Shown here: in pieces, positions 53,364-63,327 of the stretch | How positions within the stretch are numbered: the first letter of the stretch is position 1 | Layout: every line of letters begins with the position of its first letter | Source: Levilactobacillus lindianensis | GTDB taxonomy: Bacteria > Bacillota > Bacilli > Lactobacillales > Lactobacillaceae | NCBI RefSeq assembly: GCF_003946095.1 | Contig: NZ_RHOD01000008.1 | Coordinates: forward strand, 42,939 to 106,938 | DNA: 64,000 bases | Direction: 5' to 3' | Position numbers and translations under genes: made by a program | Notes under the pieces: model-generated | The model's input: only the letters and a program-made list of their open reading frames with translations | Told to the model about the DNA's origin: nothing | Database searches by the model: none

Positions 53364-54776
53364 GTGGACGCTATTAATAAAACACCAAAAGAGATTGTGG
53401 CCCTACTTGACCAATACGTCATCGGTCAAGATGAAGCCAAGAAAGCCATTGCCATTGCCTTACGCAACCGGTACCGGCGCATGCAGCTCGATGCCGCCAT
53501 GCAAGAAGAAATTTCACCTAAAAACATGCTTATGATCGGGCCTACTGGGGTTGGGAAAACTGAAATTGCCCGGCGCTTAGCCAAGATTGTTCATGCGCCA
53601 TTTACCAAGGTCGAAGCCAGCAAGTTCACCGAAGTCGGTTACGTCGGCCGAGACGTCGAGTCCATGGTCAGAGACCTCGTCGAAGTCTCCGTTAGCATGG
53701 AGAAGCAGGATCAATTCAAGAAGGTCCGTAACGACGCGGTTCAGGCAGCCAACAAGCGATTAGTCAAACTCCTGGCACCCGCCAAGAAGAAGGCTAACAA
53801 GAATAACAACGACTTCGCCAACATGATGAACATGTTTAGTCAAATGCAAAACGGCCAGACGCCAACGGCCCCAAGTGAACAAGAAGAGGTCAGTGACGAC
53901 TTGCGAAACGAACGCCTGTCATTGGCTGAACAACTGAACCAAGGCCTCCTCGAAAACCACCAGGTTGAAATCGAAATGGCTGACCCGCAACAGGCCAATG
54001 CCACCGATAACAACATGTTGGGTCAAATGGGCATCGACCTCAACGACACCCTCGGTGCTATCATGCCCAAGAAGCAAATCAAGCGGACGGTCACAGTGGC
54101 TGAAGCTCGTGAAATTCTGGTCAGTGAAGAATCCGAAAAGCTGGTCAACAACGCCGACATCAATCACGACGCCATTCAACGGGCCGAAAACACCGGGATT
54201 ATCTTCCTCGATGAAATCGACAAGATTGCCAAGGGCAGTAGCCAAAACAGCGGTGACGTTTCCCGTGAAGGGGTTCAACGCGACATCTTGCCAATCGTCG
54301 AAGGGACGCAGGTTAAGACCAAGTATGGGACCATCGACACCGACCACATTCTCTTCATCGCTGCCGGAGCCTTTGCCGAGTCTAAGCCTAGCGACCTCAT
54401 TGCCGAACTGCAGGGTCGTTTCCCAATCCGAGTGGAATTGAATGACCTCAGCAAGGATGACTTTGTCCGAATCCTAACGGAGCCCAACAACGCACTGATC
54501 AAGCAATACATTGCCTTGATTGGTACCGACAACGTCAAGGTGACCTTCACCATGGAAGCCATCGAACGGATTGCCGAACTCGCCTTTGAACTCAACCACG
54601 AGAACCAAAACATCGGGGCGCGGCGTTTGCAGACAGTTTTGGAAAAGCTCCTCGAAGATCTCCTTTACGAAGGACCTGACATGGGAACCGGCGACGTCAC
54701 GATTACCGAGAATTACGTCAACGACAAGATCGGTGACATCGTACAAAACAAAGACTTATCACGTTACATTCTTTAA
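53364..54776 (+). CDS. hslU: HslU ATPase subunit of HslVU protease
   Basis: HslU is the AAA+ unfoldase that feeds HslV. The 470-residue protein has Walker [14 protein letters not shown] near residue 59, the pore motif GYVGRDVESM near residue 92, the inserted I-domain (about 110-240, Asn/Gln/Lys-rich here), Walker B IIFLDEIDK near residue 277 and the C-terminal tail ending LSRYIL that docks into HslV. The start is GTG 53364 with GGGAGG upstream. It ends the operon with a terminator. No codY gene follows, unlike in B. subtilis. Confidence 0.96.
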   Translation: MDAINKTPKEIVALLDQYVIGQDEAKKAIAIALRNRYRRMQLDAAMQEEISPKNMLMIGPTGVGKTEIARRLAKIVHAPFTKVEASKFTEVGYVGRDVESMVRDLVEVSVSMEKQDQFKKVRNDAVQAANKRLVKLLAPAKKKANKNNNDFANMMNMFSQMQNGQTPTAPSEQEEVSDDLRNERLSLAEQLNQGLLENHQVEIEMADPQQANATDNNMLGQMGIDLNDTLGAIMPKKQIKRTVTVAEAREILVSEESEKLVNNADINHDAIQRAENTGIIFLDEIDKIAKGSSQNSGDVSREGVQRDILPIVEGTQVKTKYGTIDTDHILFIAAGAFAESKPSDLIAELQGRFPIRVELNDLSKDDFVRILTEPNNALIKQYIALIGTDNVKVTFTMEAIERIAELAFELNHENQNIGARRLQTVLEKLLEDLLYEGPDMGTGDVTITENYVNDKIGDIVQNKDLSRYIL

Positions 54777-54784
54777 TCACAGCG

Positions 54785-54817
54785 TAAAGGACCAGGGCAG
54801 ACGACCTTGGTCCTTTT
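54785..54817 (+). terminator. hslU terminator
   Basis: AAGGACCAGG pairs with CCTTGGTCCTT, followed by TTTTT. Confidence 0.92.
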
Positions 54818-54868
54818 TGTAGAATGCGGTATCATAAAGACAGCTCTTATCATTGTGGGAGGGATTCG

Positions 54869-55744
54869 ATGTTAACGTTAAAAAATGACTACCTAACGGT
54901 CAAGATTAATCCGTTAGGCGCCGAAGTCAGCAGTGTCCGGGACAACGAGAGTGGTCTCGAGTACATGTGGCAGGCCGATGCCGCGTACTGGGGACGCCAC
55001 GCCCCGATTCTCTTTCCAATCGTCGGTCGGTTGAATCAGGATCACTATACGTTCCAGGATCATAGCTACCACATGACCCAGCACGGGTTTGCTCGTGACC
55101 GGCCATTCACGGTTCAGGACCAAACGGCCACGCGCATCGTGCTCCAACAGACGAGTGACGATCGGACCCGTGACGTTTATCCCTTCGATTTCACGCTGAC
55201 CCTAACGTTTGAACTGAAGGACCACGAGTTACGGACTGATTTAGCCGTAACGAACCCCGCGGAAGACACCTTATACTTCTCCATTGGGGCCCATCCCGGT
55301 TTCAACGTGCCTTTAGGTGGGGCGTTAGCCGATTTCACCGACTATCAGGTCACGGTGTCGCCTAAGAAGACCTACCAGCGCATCCCCTTAGTAGGCTCTT
55401 CCAGCGACAGTCAGCATCCGGTGCCGCTGGCTCTCACCCAACCCCTGACGCTGGATCACGAATTATTCAACCACGATGCGCAAATCCTAACGCTCGACAA
55501 CCACGAAACAACGGTTATGCTGAGCACAACTGCCGACGATCACGGGGTAGCCTTGACTGTCGCCGCACCGTATCTGGGCATTTGGTCACCATACCCCAAG
55601 CAGGCGCCATTCGTTTGCCTGGAGCCGTGGTGGGGACTGGCCGATGACGTGCAGGCCTCGGGTCAATTTACCGACAAGGTTGGTCTGCAAAGCCTCGCAG
55701 GCGGCCAGGCCTTCACTGCGCACTACCAAGTCACTTACTTTTAG
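54869..55744 (+). CDS. Aldose 1-epimerase family protein (LacX-like)
   Basis: Aldose epimerases interconvert the anomers of sugars. The 291-residue protein belongs to the shorter LacX-like branch, whose real substrate (perhaps a phosphorylated or modified sugar) is not known. Visible are the N-terminal GAEVSSVRDNESGLEYMWQ, PILFPIVGRLNQD, the catalytic-histidine segment SIGAHPGFNVP and LEPWWGLADD near the C-terminus. I chose ATG 54869, 5 bases after GGGAGGG; the longer reading from 54824 has no ribosome binding site. It stands between hslU and plsY, in its own unit. Confidence 0.88.
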   Translation: MLTLKNDYLTVKINPLGAEVSSVRDNESGLEYMWQADAAYWGRHAPILFPIVGRLNQDHYTFQDHSYHMTQHGFARDRPFTVQDQTATRIVLQQTSDDRTRDVYPFDFTLTLTFELKDHELRTDLAVTNPAEDTLYFSIGAHPGFNVPLGGALADFTDYQVTVSPKKTYQRIPLVGSSSDSQHPVPLALTQPLTLDHELFNHDAQILTLDNHETTVMLSTTADDHGVALTVAAPYLGIWSPYPKQAPFVCLEPWWGLADDVQASGQFTDKVGLQSLAGGQAFTAHYQVTYF

Positions 55745-55749
55745 ACAAA

Positions 55750-55794
55750 ACAAAAGCTCCCAACGACTAGAAATAGCCGTCGGAAGCTTTTTCG
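55750..55794. terminator. Bidirectional terminator between the epimerase gene and plsY
   Basis: AAAAGCT with AGCTTTTT and inner CGAC/GTCG form a hairpin with an A run on the left and a T run on the right, suited to stop both converging transcripts. Confidence 0.85.
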
Positions 55795-55798
55795 CTTC

Positions 55799-56419
55799 TT
55801 AGTGTGAACGTTTATGATAGCCATGGCCAAAGGGCACCAGGGATTCGGTGCCCGCTTTAATGCGGGCAATATTAGCGCGGTGCCGGTAAAAGACAAACAC
55901 CGTAAGCACTAGGGCAATTCCCGTTAAGTACCAGTCCTGAAAGGCCAGGGAGATCAGTGTGATCAACGAGAAGGCAATCATGCTGGCCAGACTCACCATG
56001 CTGGTCCAATAGATCAGGCTGACCCACAGGCCGGCCGCGATGACGAACATGATGGGGTTATAAGCCAGTAGCATTCCCGCTGACGTGGCGACGGCCTTGC
56101 CACCCTTGAAGTGGTCGAAGACCGAGAAGGTGTGGCCCAGGATGGCCATCAACCCGAATAAGAGGGGGGTAGCCGTCCCGAGAATCGTGGTCACATGACC
56201 CCAGGTAGGGAGTAAGGTGGCGACGGTGCCCTTAGCAATGTCTAACACCATGACGATGGTCCCGGCATAAGGTCCTAGGACCCGATAGGTATTGGTGGTC
56301 CCGATGTTTCCCGAACCTGACTGTCGAATATCGGTGTGGAAAAATGTTTTGCCTACCCAAACCCCATTGGGAATGGCCCCCAGAAGGTAGGCCACGATTA
56401 ATAAACCAATTAATTTCAC
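55799..56419 (-). CDS. plsY: Acyl-phosphate:glycerol-3-phosphate acyltransferase PlsY
   Basis: PlsY is the membrane enzyme that transfers an acyl group from acyl phosphate to glycerol 3-phosphate, the first step of phospholipid synthesis. The 206-residue protein has several membrane segments and the three conserved loops: SGSGNIGTTNTYRVLG near residue 33, KGTVATLLP, and GHTFSVFDHFKGGKAVATS near residue 104. I chose GTG 56419, 8 bases after GGAGG; an in-frame start at 56449 lies before the ribosome binding site. It is divergent from parE, the conserved plsY/parE arrangement of Bacilli. Confidence 0.95.
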   Translation of the reverse strand: MKLIGLLIVAYLLGAIPNGVWVGKTFFHTDIRQSGSGNIGTTNTYRVLGPYAGTIVMVLDIAKGTVATLLPTWGHVTTILGTATPLLFGLMAILGHTFSVFDHFKGGKAVATSAGMLLAYNPIMFVIAAGLWVSLIYWTSMVSLASMIAFSLITLISLAFQDWYLTGIALVLTVFVFYRHRANIARIKAGTESLVPFGHGYHKRSH

Positions 56420-56608
56420 AGGTAATTCCTCCGCTCTTCCTCGCAACACGAGCCCAATCCGATCGAGATCGTGTTTATAAGCTGTTCACTATTTTAGCAT
56501 GTTTTACCCATTACGCCAATTATCTCGGGAAACTAGCCACGCTTTGTTTTCCTGTGGTATGATAATGTGGTTACTGAAACCCCTAGCCGCGCGAACGCTT
56601 TCGCTTCA

Positions 56609-56637
56609 TTGAACATATGTTCGTATCGTGGTAAACT
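56609..56637 (+). promoter_or_regulatory. parE-parC promoter
   Basis: TTGAAC (56609-56614), 17-bp spacer, TAAACT (56632-56637). An extended -10 TGG-TATGAT (56555-56563) further up may be a second promoter. Confidence 0.75.
56610..56623 (+). promoter_or_regulatory. LexA (SOS) box overlapping the parE promoter
   Basis: TGAACATATGTTCG matches the Bacillus LexA consensus CGAACRNRYGTTYG at 13 of 14 positions and contains the perfect palindrome GAACATATGTTC. It overlaps the -35, so a bound repressor would block transcription. parE-parC is part of the LexA regulon in B. subtilis as I recall it. Confidence 0.8.
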
Positions 56638-56686
56638 AGGGGCATACCAACGAAAAGAAACTAGTAAAAGTAAAGGGGATTTACGC

Positions 56687-58651
56687 ATGGCGAAAGCAAA
56701 AGCAAAATATGACGATTCCTCCATCCAGGTGTTGGAGGGATTGGAAGCTGTTCGTAAACGTCCTGGGATGTATATTGGGTCAACTGATGGCCGCGGTTTG
56801 CATCACTTGGTCTACGAAATTGTTGATAACGCCGTCGATGAGGCTTTGGCCGGTTACGGTAAGGAAATCAATGTTACTATCCACCAGGACAATAGCATCA
56901 CCGTTGTCGATCATGGGCGAGGTATGCCAGTCGGCATGCACGCTTCAGGGATTCCAACGCCAGAAGTTATTCTGACGGTCCTCCATGCCGGTGGTAAGTT
57001 TGGTCAAGGCGGCTACAAGACCTCTGGTGGGTTGCATGGGGTCGGGGCTTCCGTTGTGAACGCCTTATCCAGTGCACTCACCGTCACCATCGTTCGTGAT
57101 GGCGTCCGTTACGAAGAAAAATTCGCTAACGGTGGCCACCCCCAAGGGACCCTGGTGAAGAAGGGCAACACGCGGGCACACAATGGGACCACGCTGACCT
57201 TTAAACCCGACACTAAAATTTTTACAACGACTGTTTATAACTTTAATACGCTCTCAGAACGACTGCGGGAATCAGCCTTCCTGCTCAAGGGTGTCAAAAT
57301 CACCTTAACTGACGAACGATCCGGCCAGGAACGCGCCGAAGAATACCATTACGAAGAGGGTATCAAGGAATTTGTCAGCTACTTAAACGAAGACAAGGAT
57401 ACCCTTGGAGATATCATGTATTTCGATGGCAAGAAGGATGGGATTGAAGTTGAAGTCGCTGCTCAATACAACGACGGGTATACCGAAAACCTGCTGTCCT
57501 TCGTCAACAACGTCCGGACTAAGGACGGTGGGAGTCATGAAGTGGGTATGCGTAGTGGCTGGACCAAGGCCTTCAACGAATATGCCCGCAAGGTGGGCCT
57601 GCTCAAGGATCGCGATAAGAACCTGGAAGGCACCGACGTTCGTGAGGGCTTGTCTGCGGTCATCTCCCTGCGGATCCCAGAAAATCTCCTACAATTTGAA
57701 GGCCAAACCAAGGAAAAATTGGGGACGCCAGAAGCACGAACTGTTGTCGACAACGTGATCAGCGAACAACTCGGGTATTACCTGATGGAAAATGGGGACT
57801 TCGGTCAGATGTTGATCCGTAAGTCGACCCAAGCCCGTCAGGCCAGAGAAGCCGCCCGAAAGGCCCGTGACGAGAGCCGTAGTGGTAAGCGTCACAAGAA
57901 ACACGAACGCCTTTTATCTGGTAAGTTGACCCCAGCGCAATCCAAGAACGCCGCCAAGAACGAACTGTTCCTGGTCGAAGGGGATTCCGCCGGCGGATCG
58001 GCTAAACAGGGCCGTAACCGGAAGTTCCAGGCCATCCTGCCCCTTCGAGGTAAGGTTTTGAACACCGAAAAGGCTAAGCTACCCGACATCATGAAGAACG
58101 AAGAAATCAGCACCATGATCTATACGATTGGGGCTGGGGTCGGCGCGGAATTTAACATTGAAGATGCCAACTACGATAAGATTATCATCATGACCGATGC
58201 CGATGACGATGGGGCGCATATTCAGATTCTCTTGCTCACCTTCTTCTATAAATACATGCGACCAATGATTGACGCTGGGCGAATCTACATCGCCTTGCCA
58301 CCGTTGTATCGTATCAAGACGACCGGCAAGAAATCACAGATTGAATATGCTTGGACCAACGACGAGTTGGCAGCCAAGACTAAAAAGATTGCCAACCACG
58401 GCTACAACCTCCAACGTTTCAAAGGGTTAGGGGAAATGGACGCCGAACAACTTTGGGAAACCACCATGGATCCCGACAATCGAACTCTGATTCGGGTTCA
58501 GATTGACGATGCCGCACTGGCCGAACGCCGTGTGACGACCCTAATGGGGGACAAGGTTGAACCCCGCCGGAAGTGGATCGAAAACAACGTTCAATTCACG
58601 CTAGAGGAAGACAACACGAGTCTGTTGGAATCCTCCGATCCCGAAAAGTAA
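56687..58651 (+). CDS. parE: DNA topoisomerase IV subunit B (ParE)
   Basis: ParE is the ATPase subunit of topoisomerase IV, which unlinks daughter chromosomes. The 654-residue protein has the GHKL ATP site (RKRPGMYIGSTDGRGLHHL, EIVDNAVDEAL), a transducer domain, and the TOPRIM domain with LVEGDSAGGSAKQGR and DADDDGAHI. Its neighbours plsY and parC identify it as ParE and not GyrB. I set ATG 56687 behind AAAGGGG; the long upstream frame from 56567 would include the promoter. parC follows after 31 bp. Confidence 0.95.
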   Translation: MAKAKAKYDDSSIQVLEGLEAVRKRPGMYIGSTDGRGLHHLVYEIVDNAVDEALAGYGKEINVTIHQDNSITVVDHGRGMPVGMHASGIPTPEVILTVLHAGGKFGQGGYKTSGGLHGVGASVVNALSSALTVTIVRDGVRYEEKFANGGHPQGTLVKKGNTRAHNGTTLTFKPDTKIFTTTVYNFNTLSERLRESAFLLKGVKITLTDERSGQERAEEYHYEEGIKEFVSYLNEDKDTLGDIMYFDGKKDGIEVEVAAQYNDGYTENLLSFVNNVRTKDGGSHEVGMRSGWTKAFNEYARKVGLLKDRDKNLEGTDVREGLSAVISLRIPENLLQFEGQTKEKLGTPEARTVVDNVISEQLGYYLMENGDFGQMLIRKSTQARQAREAARKARDESRSGKRHKKHERLLSGKLTPAQSKNAAKNELFLVEGDSAGGSAKQGRNRKFQAILPLRGKVLNTEKAKLPDIMKNEEISTMIYTIGAGVGAEFNIEDANYDKIIIMTDADDDGAHIQILLLTFFYKYMRPMIDAGRIYIALPPLYRIKTTGKKSQIEYAWTNDELAAKTKKIANHGYNLQRFKGLGEMDAEQLWETTMDPDNRTLIRVQIDDAALAERRVTTLMGDKVEPRRKWIENNVQFTLEEDNTSLLESSDPEK

Positions 58652-58682
58652 ACCAATTATCGGTGAAAGGAGACATCATTTC

Positions 58683-61133
58683 GTGAGTGAAGGACAGAAG
58701 ATTCAAGAACTAACGTTAGAAGAAGTGATGGGTGACCGCTTCGGCCGTTACTCAAAATCCATTATTCAGGAACGGGCCTTGCCGGATATTCGTGATGGCT
58801 TAAAACCCGTTCAACGGCGAATTCTATTCGCCATGAACAAAGATGGTAACACCTATGATAAGGGCTTCCGTAAGTCCGCCAAGTCTGTCGGAAATGTCAT
58901 GGGTAATTTTCACCCCCATGGTGACAGTTCGATCTACGAGGCGTTAACGCGGATGAGTCAGGACTGGAAGGTCCGCGAACCCTTAATTGAAATGCACGGG
59001 AACAACGGGTCAATGGACGGCGATCCCGCTGCCGCTATGCGATATACCGAAGCCCGTCTGAGTAAGCTGGCTGGGGAAATGCTCCGCGACATTGATAAGG
59101 ACACCGTGGAAATGGTGCTCAACTTCGATGATACGGAATACGAACCCACCGTTTTACCTGCTCGGATTCCGAACCTGCTGGTAAACGGCGCTACCGGGAT
59201 TTCTGCAGGTTATGCCACGGAGATTCCACCGCACAACTTGGGTGAGGTCGTGGATGCCTTGATCTACTTGCTCAGCCACCCCAAGGCCACGCTACCTGAA
59301 CTGATGAACTTTGTTCAGGGGCCCGACTTTCCAACTGGCGGGATTATCCAAGGAAAAGACGGCATCGTCAAGGCCTATGAGACCGGTCGAGGCCGGATTG
59401 TCGTGCGCTCGAAGACGGTCATTGAACCCCTACGTGGGAACAAGAGTCAGATCACGGTTACCGAAATTCCTTATGAAGTTAACAAGGCCCAATTGGTCAA
59501 GAAGATTGATGAGATTCGCTTGAACAAGAAGGTTGAGGGCCTCGCCGAAGTCCGCGATGAAACCGACCGTGATGGTCTGCGGATCGCGATCGAATTGAAA
59601 CGTGACGCCGATGCCCAAGGGGTTCTGAACTATCTGTTCAAGAACACCGAGCTGCAAATTACCTATAACTTTAACATGGTTGCCATTAACCATATGCGAC
59701 CAGAACACGTGGGCTTGAAGACCATCCTGAGTGCCTACCTGGAACACCAACGCGATGTGATTACGCGACGGACCAAGTACGAACTCCAGAAGGCTTTGGA
59801 CCGACAGCACATTGTGGTGGGGCTAATCAAGGCCTTGTCCATTCTGGACCAAGTCATCACGACCATTCGGGCCAGCAAGGACCGGCGTGATGCCCGGAAC
59901 AACTTGATGACCAGCTACGACTTCTCCGAGAAACAAGCCGATGCCATCGTGGCCTTACAGCTTTACCGGTTGACCAACACCGACGTGACCCAGTTAGAAG
60001 CTGAATCCGAACGACTGTCGGCCGCCATCGAACGGGATCACCAGATCTTGGCGGAAAAGAAGACGTTAAACGCCGTGCTCCGCAAGGAACTGAAGGAAGT
60101 CGCCAAGGCTTACCGCAACCCTCGACGGACCGAGATTCAGGACGAAATTGAGGATCTCAAGATCAAGACGACCGTCACCGTGGCCGACGAGGACGTGATC
60201 GTTCTGGTCAGTCACGACGGTTATCTCAAACGCTCCGGCGTGCGGTCTTACACGGCTTCTGATCCCGAGGACAATGGGTTGAAGGACGAAGATTATCCAA
60301 TTTTCTTGGAGAAGTTGAGTACCTTGAACCATCTGATGATGTTTACCAGCAAAGGGAACCTCATCTATCGACCCGTTCACGAGATTTCGGACGTCAAGTG
60401 GAAGGAAACCGGGGAACATATCTCCCAAACGATCGGCTTAGCTGCCGACGAGGAGATTGTGGCCACGTTTGCCTTTAAGACGCTCAAAGAGCCCGGCCGT
60501 TTCCTCATCGCTACCAGCGATGGCTACATCAAGCAAACGGCCTTCAGCGACCTTACACCAGGTCGGACGTACAAGCGCCGGGCCATGGTCTTTGAAAAAC
60601 TTAAACATCCCGAAGCCAGCGTCGTTCAGGTCAAATACCTCACGGATACTGACGATCAGACCGGAATCTTACTCCTGTCACAAAATGGTTATGCCCTGAG
60701 ATATCCAATCGACGAGGTTTCCATCAATGGGGCCCGGACCACTGGGGTTCGTTCCATGGATCTCCGTGACGACGACCAGGTCGTTAATTTAGCCCTGGTT
60801 ACCGATAAGGATACTATTGCCATGATTACCCAGCGTGGGGCCTTCAAGCGACTCGCGATGAAGGAGCTTTCCGTCACGAGTCGCGCTCGTCGTGGGGTCT
60901 TAGTACTCCACGAACTCAAGCGCGATCCGCACCGAGTCGTGGACTTCATGACGATTCCAGCTGGCAATCCGCCACTGGAAATTATCACCAGTCGGGAACG
61001 AACCCATGACGTCATGCCAACCGATCATCCTCTGAGCGGGCGTTATTCCAACGGTTCATTCGTGGTTGATACCGACGTCGAAGGGACGCCAATCTCCCTA
61101 CGTCTCAAACCAACAGAATTGGTTCTGGACTAG
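58683..61133 (+). CDS. parC: DNA topoisomerase IV subunit A (ParC)
   Basis: ParC cuts and rejoins DNA in topoisomerase IV. The 816-residue protein has the winged-helix domain with HPHGDSSIYEA (the quinolone-contact Ser82/Ser83 and Glu86 are the sensitive-type residues), the catalytic tyrosine Y121 in MRYTEARLS, a long coiled-coil neck (about 360-480) and a C-terminal beta-pinwheel from about residue 495. The GyrA-box (QRRGGKG) is absent; SRARRGVLVL stands at the corresponding place, as expected for ParC. The start is GTG 58683 with GAAAGGAG 10 bases upstream. Confidence 0.96.
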   Translation: MSEGQKIQELTLEEVMGDRFGRYSKSIIQERALPDIRDGLKPVQRRILFAMNKDGNTYDKGFRKSAKSVGNVMGNFHPHGDSSIYEALTRMSQDWKVREPLIEMHGNNGSMDGDPAAAMRYTEARLSKLAGEMLRDIDKDTVEMVLNFDDTEYEPTVLPARIPNLLVNGATGISAGYATEIPPHNLGEVVDALIYLLSHPKATLPELMNFVQGPDFPTGGIIQGKDGIVKAYETGRGRIVVRSKTVIEPLRGNKSQITVTEIPYEVNKAQLVKKIDEIRLNKKVEGLAEVRDETDRDGLRIAIELKRDADAQGVLNYLFKNTELQITYNFNMVAINHMRPEHVGLKTILSAYLEHQRDVITRRTKYELQKALDRQHIVVGLIKALSILDQVITTIRASKDRRDARNNLMTSYDFSEKQADAIVALQLYRLTNTDVTQLEAESERLSAAIERDHQILAEKKTLNAVLRKELKEVAKAYRNPRRTEIQDEIEDLKIKTTVTVADEDVIVLVSHDGYLKRSGVRSYTASDPEDNGLKDEDYPIFLEKLSTLNHLMMFTSKGNLIYRPVHEISDVKWKETGEHISQTIGLAADEEIVATFAFKTLKEPGRFLIATSDGYIKQTAFSDLTPGRTYKRRAMVFEKLKHPEASVVQVKYLTDTDDQTGILLLSQNGYALRYPIDEVSINGARTTGVRSMDLRDDDQVVNLALVTDKDTIAMITQRGAFKRLAMKELSVTSRARRGVLVLHELKRDPHRVVDFMTIPAGNPPLEIITSRERTHDVMPTDHPLSGRYSNGSFVVDTDVEGTPISLRLKPTELVLD

Positions 61134-61162
61134 GCCTAGTCGCCGTTTCTGAGCGAAAATCG

Positions 61163-61191
61163 TTGCGCTTTCAATGGAAACAGCCTATTAT
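61163..61191 (+). promoter_or_regulatory. Promoter of the LysR-family gene
   Basis: TTGCGC (61163-61168), 17-bp spacer, TATTAT (61186-61191). Confidence 0.6.
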
Positions 61192-61268
61192 ATACTTTAA
61201 TAGTAACCATTAGACTGAAGTAGTGTTCGCCAGTCGTACGCCACGCCAGTCAGAAGGAGTAAACGCGG

Positions 61269-62228
61269 ATGAAGACGAAACAAGAGAGCATCTTTTCTTC
61301 TAAAACCCTGACGTATTTTCTACAGCTTGCCGAAACCATGAATTACACGCAAGCTGCTCAAATTCTGGGCATTACCCAGCCAGCGTTAACCCAACAGATT
61401 AAGAAGTTGGAGCGTACGGTGGGCGCCCCGTTGTTCTATTCGGTAGGTAAGAAACTTCGCCTATCAGATGCCGGTTACACCATGCTTGACGCCACGCATA
61501 AGATTTATGCGATTCTGAATCAAGCTACCGATGAGATCCAGCAGTCAACCAGCGCAACGCAAGGGGAGATCAACATTGGTCTCCTGGCCTCGATGGAAGA
61601 TGCCGTCTTCGAGGACTTTGCAATTCTGTCCTATCAGAAGAATCCGGACGTCAAGATCTCGTTTCACATGCTGACCCGTAAAGAAATCTGGGAACGCTTG
61701 GAAAACAATAAGATTGACCTGGCCATTATGTACCTACCGGACGATTCTATTAAGAATTGGAAGCCATACGAGTCAAAGAAGATTATTTCCGATGATCTGT
61801 TGTTTATTCACCACGATGAACGACTCGCTAAGAAACGGCGAATCAAGTTCAAAGACACTACTGATCAGGTTTGGGCCATGTATCCCGATGGTTACTATCT
61901 GAATCAGACCATTCACGAGGCCTATAAGAACCAGCTGGCTGACTTCCCGAAAGGGGTCGCCAACTTCACCACGCCAACGCAGCTCCTGCATTTCTCGATG
62001 CAGACCCAGGCGTCCACAGCGTTACCCAACTCGTTTATGGTTGGTCAAGAATCGTTGCCCCAAACGTGGACAGCACACTTTGACCCCAACATTCGATTTG
62101 ATTTGGCGTTCGTCTTCCGTAAAGGGAAGGCGGAGATTCCCCGAATCAGTCACTTCCTGGCGCAGTTCGATCAGTATTTAGAAGCTGAGGACTATATTTC
62201 ACGCCTTAAACATTTGCGTAACAAGTAA
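61269..62228 (+). CDS. LysR-family transcription regulator
   Basis: The 319-residue protein has an N-terminal winged helix (about 12-72) with [21 protein letters not shown], a linker helix and a two-lobed effector-binding domain (about 100-300) starting [13 protein letters not shown]. LysR proteins often control adjacent or divergent genes; here ppaC follows in the same direction 34 bp later, and parC precedes. The effector is unknown. The IGLLASMED start of the effector domain is shared with regulators such as CynR and CysL-like groups in general, which does not fix a role. AAGGAG precedes ATG 61269. Confidence 0.88.
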   Translation: MKTKQESIFSSKTLTYFLQLAETMNYTQAAQILGITQPALTQQIKKLERTVGAPLFYSVGKKLRLSDAGYTMLDATHKIYAILNQATDEIQQSTSATQGEINIGLLASMEDAVFEDFAILSYQKNPDVKISFHMLTRKEIWERLENNKIDLAIMYLPDDSIKNWKPYESKKIISDDLLFIHHDERLAKKRRIKFKDTTDQVWAMYPDGYYLNQTIHEAYKNQLADFPKGVANFTTPTQLLHFSMQTQASTALPNSFMVGQESLPQTWTAHFDPNIRFDLAFVFRKGKAEIPRISHFLAQFDQYLEAEDYISRLKHLRNK

Positions 62229-62262
62229 ACCTAAAAATCTATTTGTTAAAGGAGTTTTTTCA

Positions 62263-63192
62263 ATGAGTAAAGCCTTAATTTTCGGTCACCAGAATCCTGA
62301 TACAGATGCCATTGTTGCCGCCAAGGCCTTTGCCTACTACCAAACGCAACGTGGTTATGACGTTGAAGCGGTTGCCTTAGGTGAACCTAACATGGAAACC
62401 AACTACGTCTTGAACCATTTCGACGAACCAGCACCACGGGTCGTTAAGACGGTTTCTAACGAAGTCGACCAAGTGATGTTAGTCGACCACAACGAAGCGC
62501 AACAAAGTGTTTCGGACTTAGACAAGGTTCAAGTAACCTTCGTCGTTGACCATCACCGGATTGCCAACTTCCACACTGATGCCCCTCTGTACTACCGTGC
62601 AGAACCAGTGGGTTGTGTCAGCACGATCTTAACGGAAATGTTCGACGAAGCTAAGATTGAAATTCCTGCTAAGTTAGCAGGTCTGATGCTTTCAGCTATC
62701 ATTTCTGACACCTTGTTATTACAATCGCCAACCACGACTGACAAAGACCGCGAAGCCGTTCGCGCCTTAGCAGAAATTGCTGATGTCGACGTTCAAAGTT
62801 ACGGGATTGCCATGCTTAAGGCTGGTACTAATCTGGCTGCTAAGAGCGACAAGGAATTAATCGATGGGGACGCAAAGTCCTTTGACATGAATGGTCACAG
62901 CGTACGTATTGGCCAAATCAACACCGTTGACTTGGACGACGTGATCTCTCGTCAAGCTGGCTTGGAAAAAGCTATGCAAGACGAAATCGCTAGCGAAGGC
63001 TACGACTTATTCATTACCTTAGCAACTAACGTGTTGAACAGTGACTCCGAACTCATCGTTGCTGGTGAACCTAAGGATGTCGTTGAAAAGGCCTTTAACA
63101 CGAAGCTGGCTGACAACCGTGCTAGTCTTCCTGGTGTTGTTTCCCGGAAGAAGCAAGTTGTGCCACCATTGACTGAAGCCTTTAACGCTTAA
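62263..63192 (+). CDS. ppaC: Manganese-dependent inorganic pyrophosphatase
   Basis: This family II pyrophosphatase hydrolyses pyrophosphate and so pulls biosynthetic reactions forward; it needs manganese or cobalt. The 309-residue protein has the DHH-family motifs: GHQNPDTDA near residue 8, VDHNE near residue 76, DHH at 96-98 and [12 protein letters not shown] near residue 149, and the C-terminal SRKKQVVPP (DHHA2) near residue 294. AAAGGAG precedes ATG 62263. Codon use is biased as in pyk, which suggests high expression. A strong terminator follows. Confidence 0.97.
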   Translation: MSKALIFGHQNPDTDAIVAAKAFAYYQTQRGYDVEAVALGEPNMETNYVLNHFDEPAPRVVKTVSNEVDQVMLVDHNEAQQSVSDLDKVQVTFVVDHHRIANFHTDAPLYYRAEPVGCVSTILTEMFDEAKIEIPAKLAGLMLSAIISDTLLLQSPTTTDKDREAVRALAEIADVDVQSYGIAMLKAGTNLAAKSDKELIDGDAKSFDMNGHSVRIGQINTVDLDDVISRQAGLEKAMQDEIASEGYDLFITLATNVLNSDSELIVAGEPKDVVEKAFNTKLADNRASLPGVVSRKKQVVPPLTEAFNA

Positions 63193-63206
63193 ATTATTGA
63201 GATTAA

Positions 63207-63247
63207 ACGCTTATTGAAGAAACTATTCTTCAATAAGCGTTTTTTTT
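63207..63247 (+). terminator. ppaC terminator
   Basis: A perfect 15-bp stem (63207-63221 with 63226-63240), 4-base loop, and seven T residues. Confidence 0.96.
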
Positions 63248-63265
63248 CGGAAAAAAACCCGACCT

Positions 63266-63274
63266 TGCTATAAT
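63266..63274 (+). promoter_or_regulatory. Promoter of the metzincin gene
   Basis: Extended -10 TGC-TATAAT (63266-63274). No good -35. Transcription would start near 63281, so the ATG at 63283 would be leaderless and ATG 63328 is the likely start codon. Confidence 0.65.
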
Positions 63275-63327
63275 ACTGACCGATGGTAGCCGTTAGGCAC
63301 ATTCCCTTAGAGAAGAAGGGATTCTGC

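Noticed and set aside
56591..56606. cre-like sequence GAACGCTTTCGC before parE
   Set aside because: Too many mismatches to the CcpA consensus.
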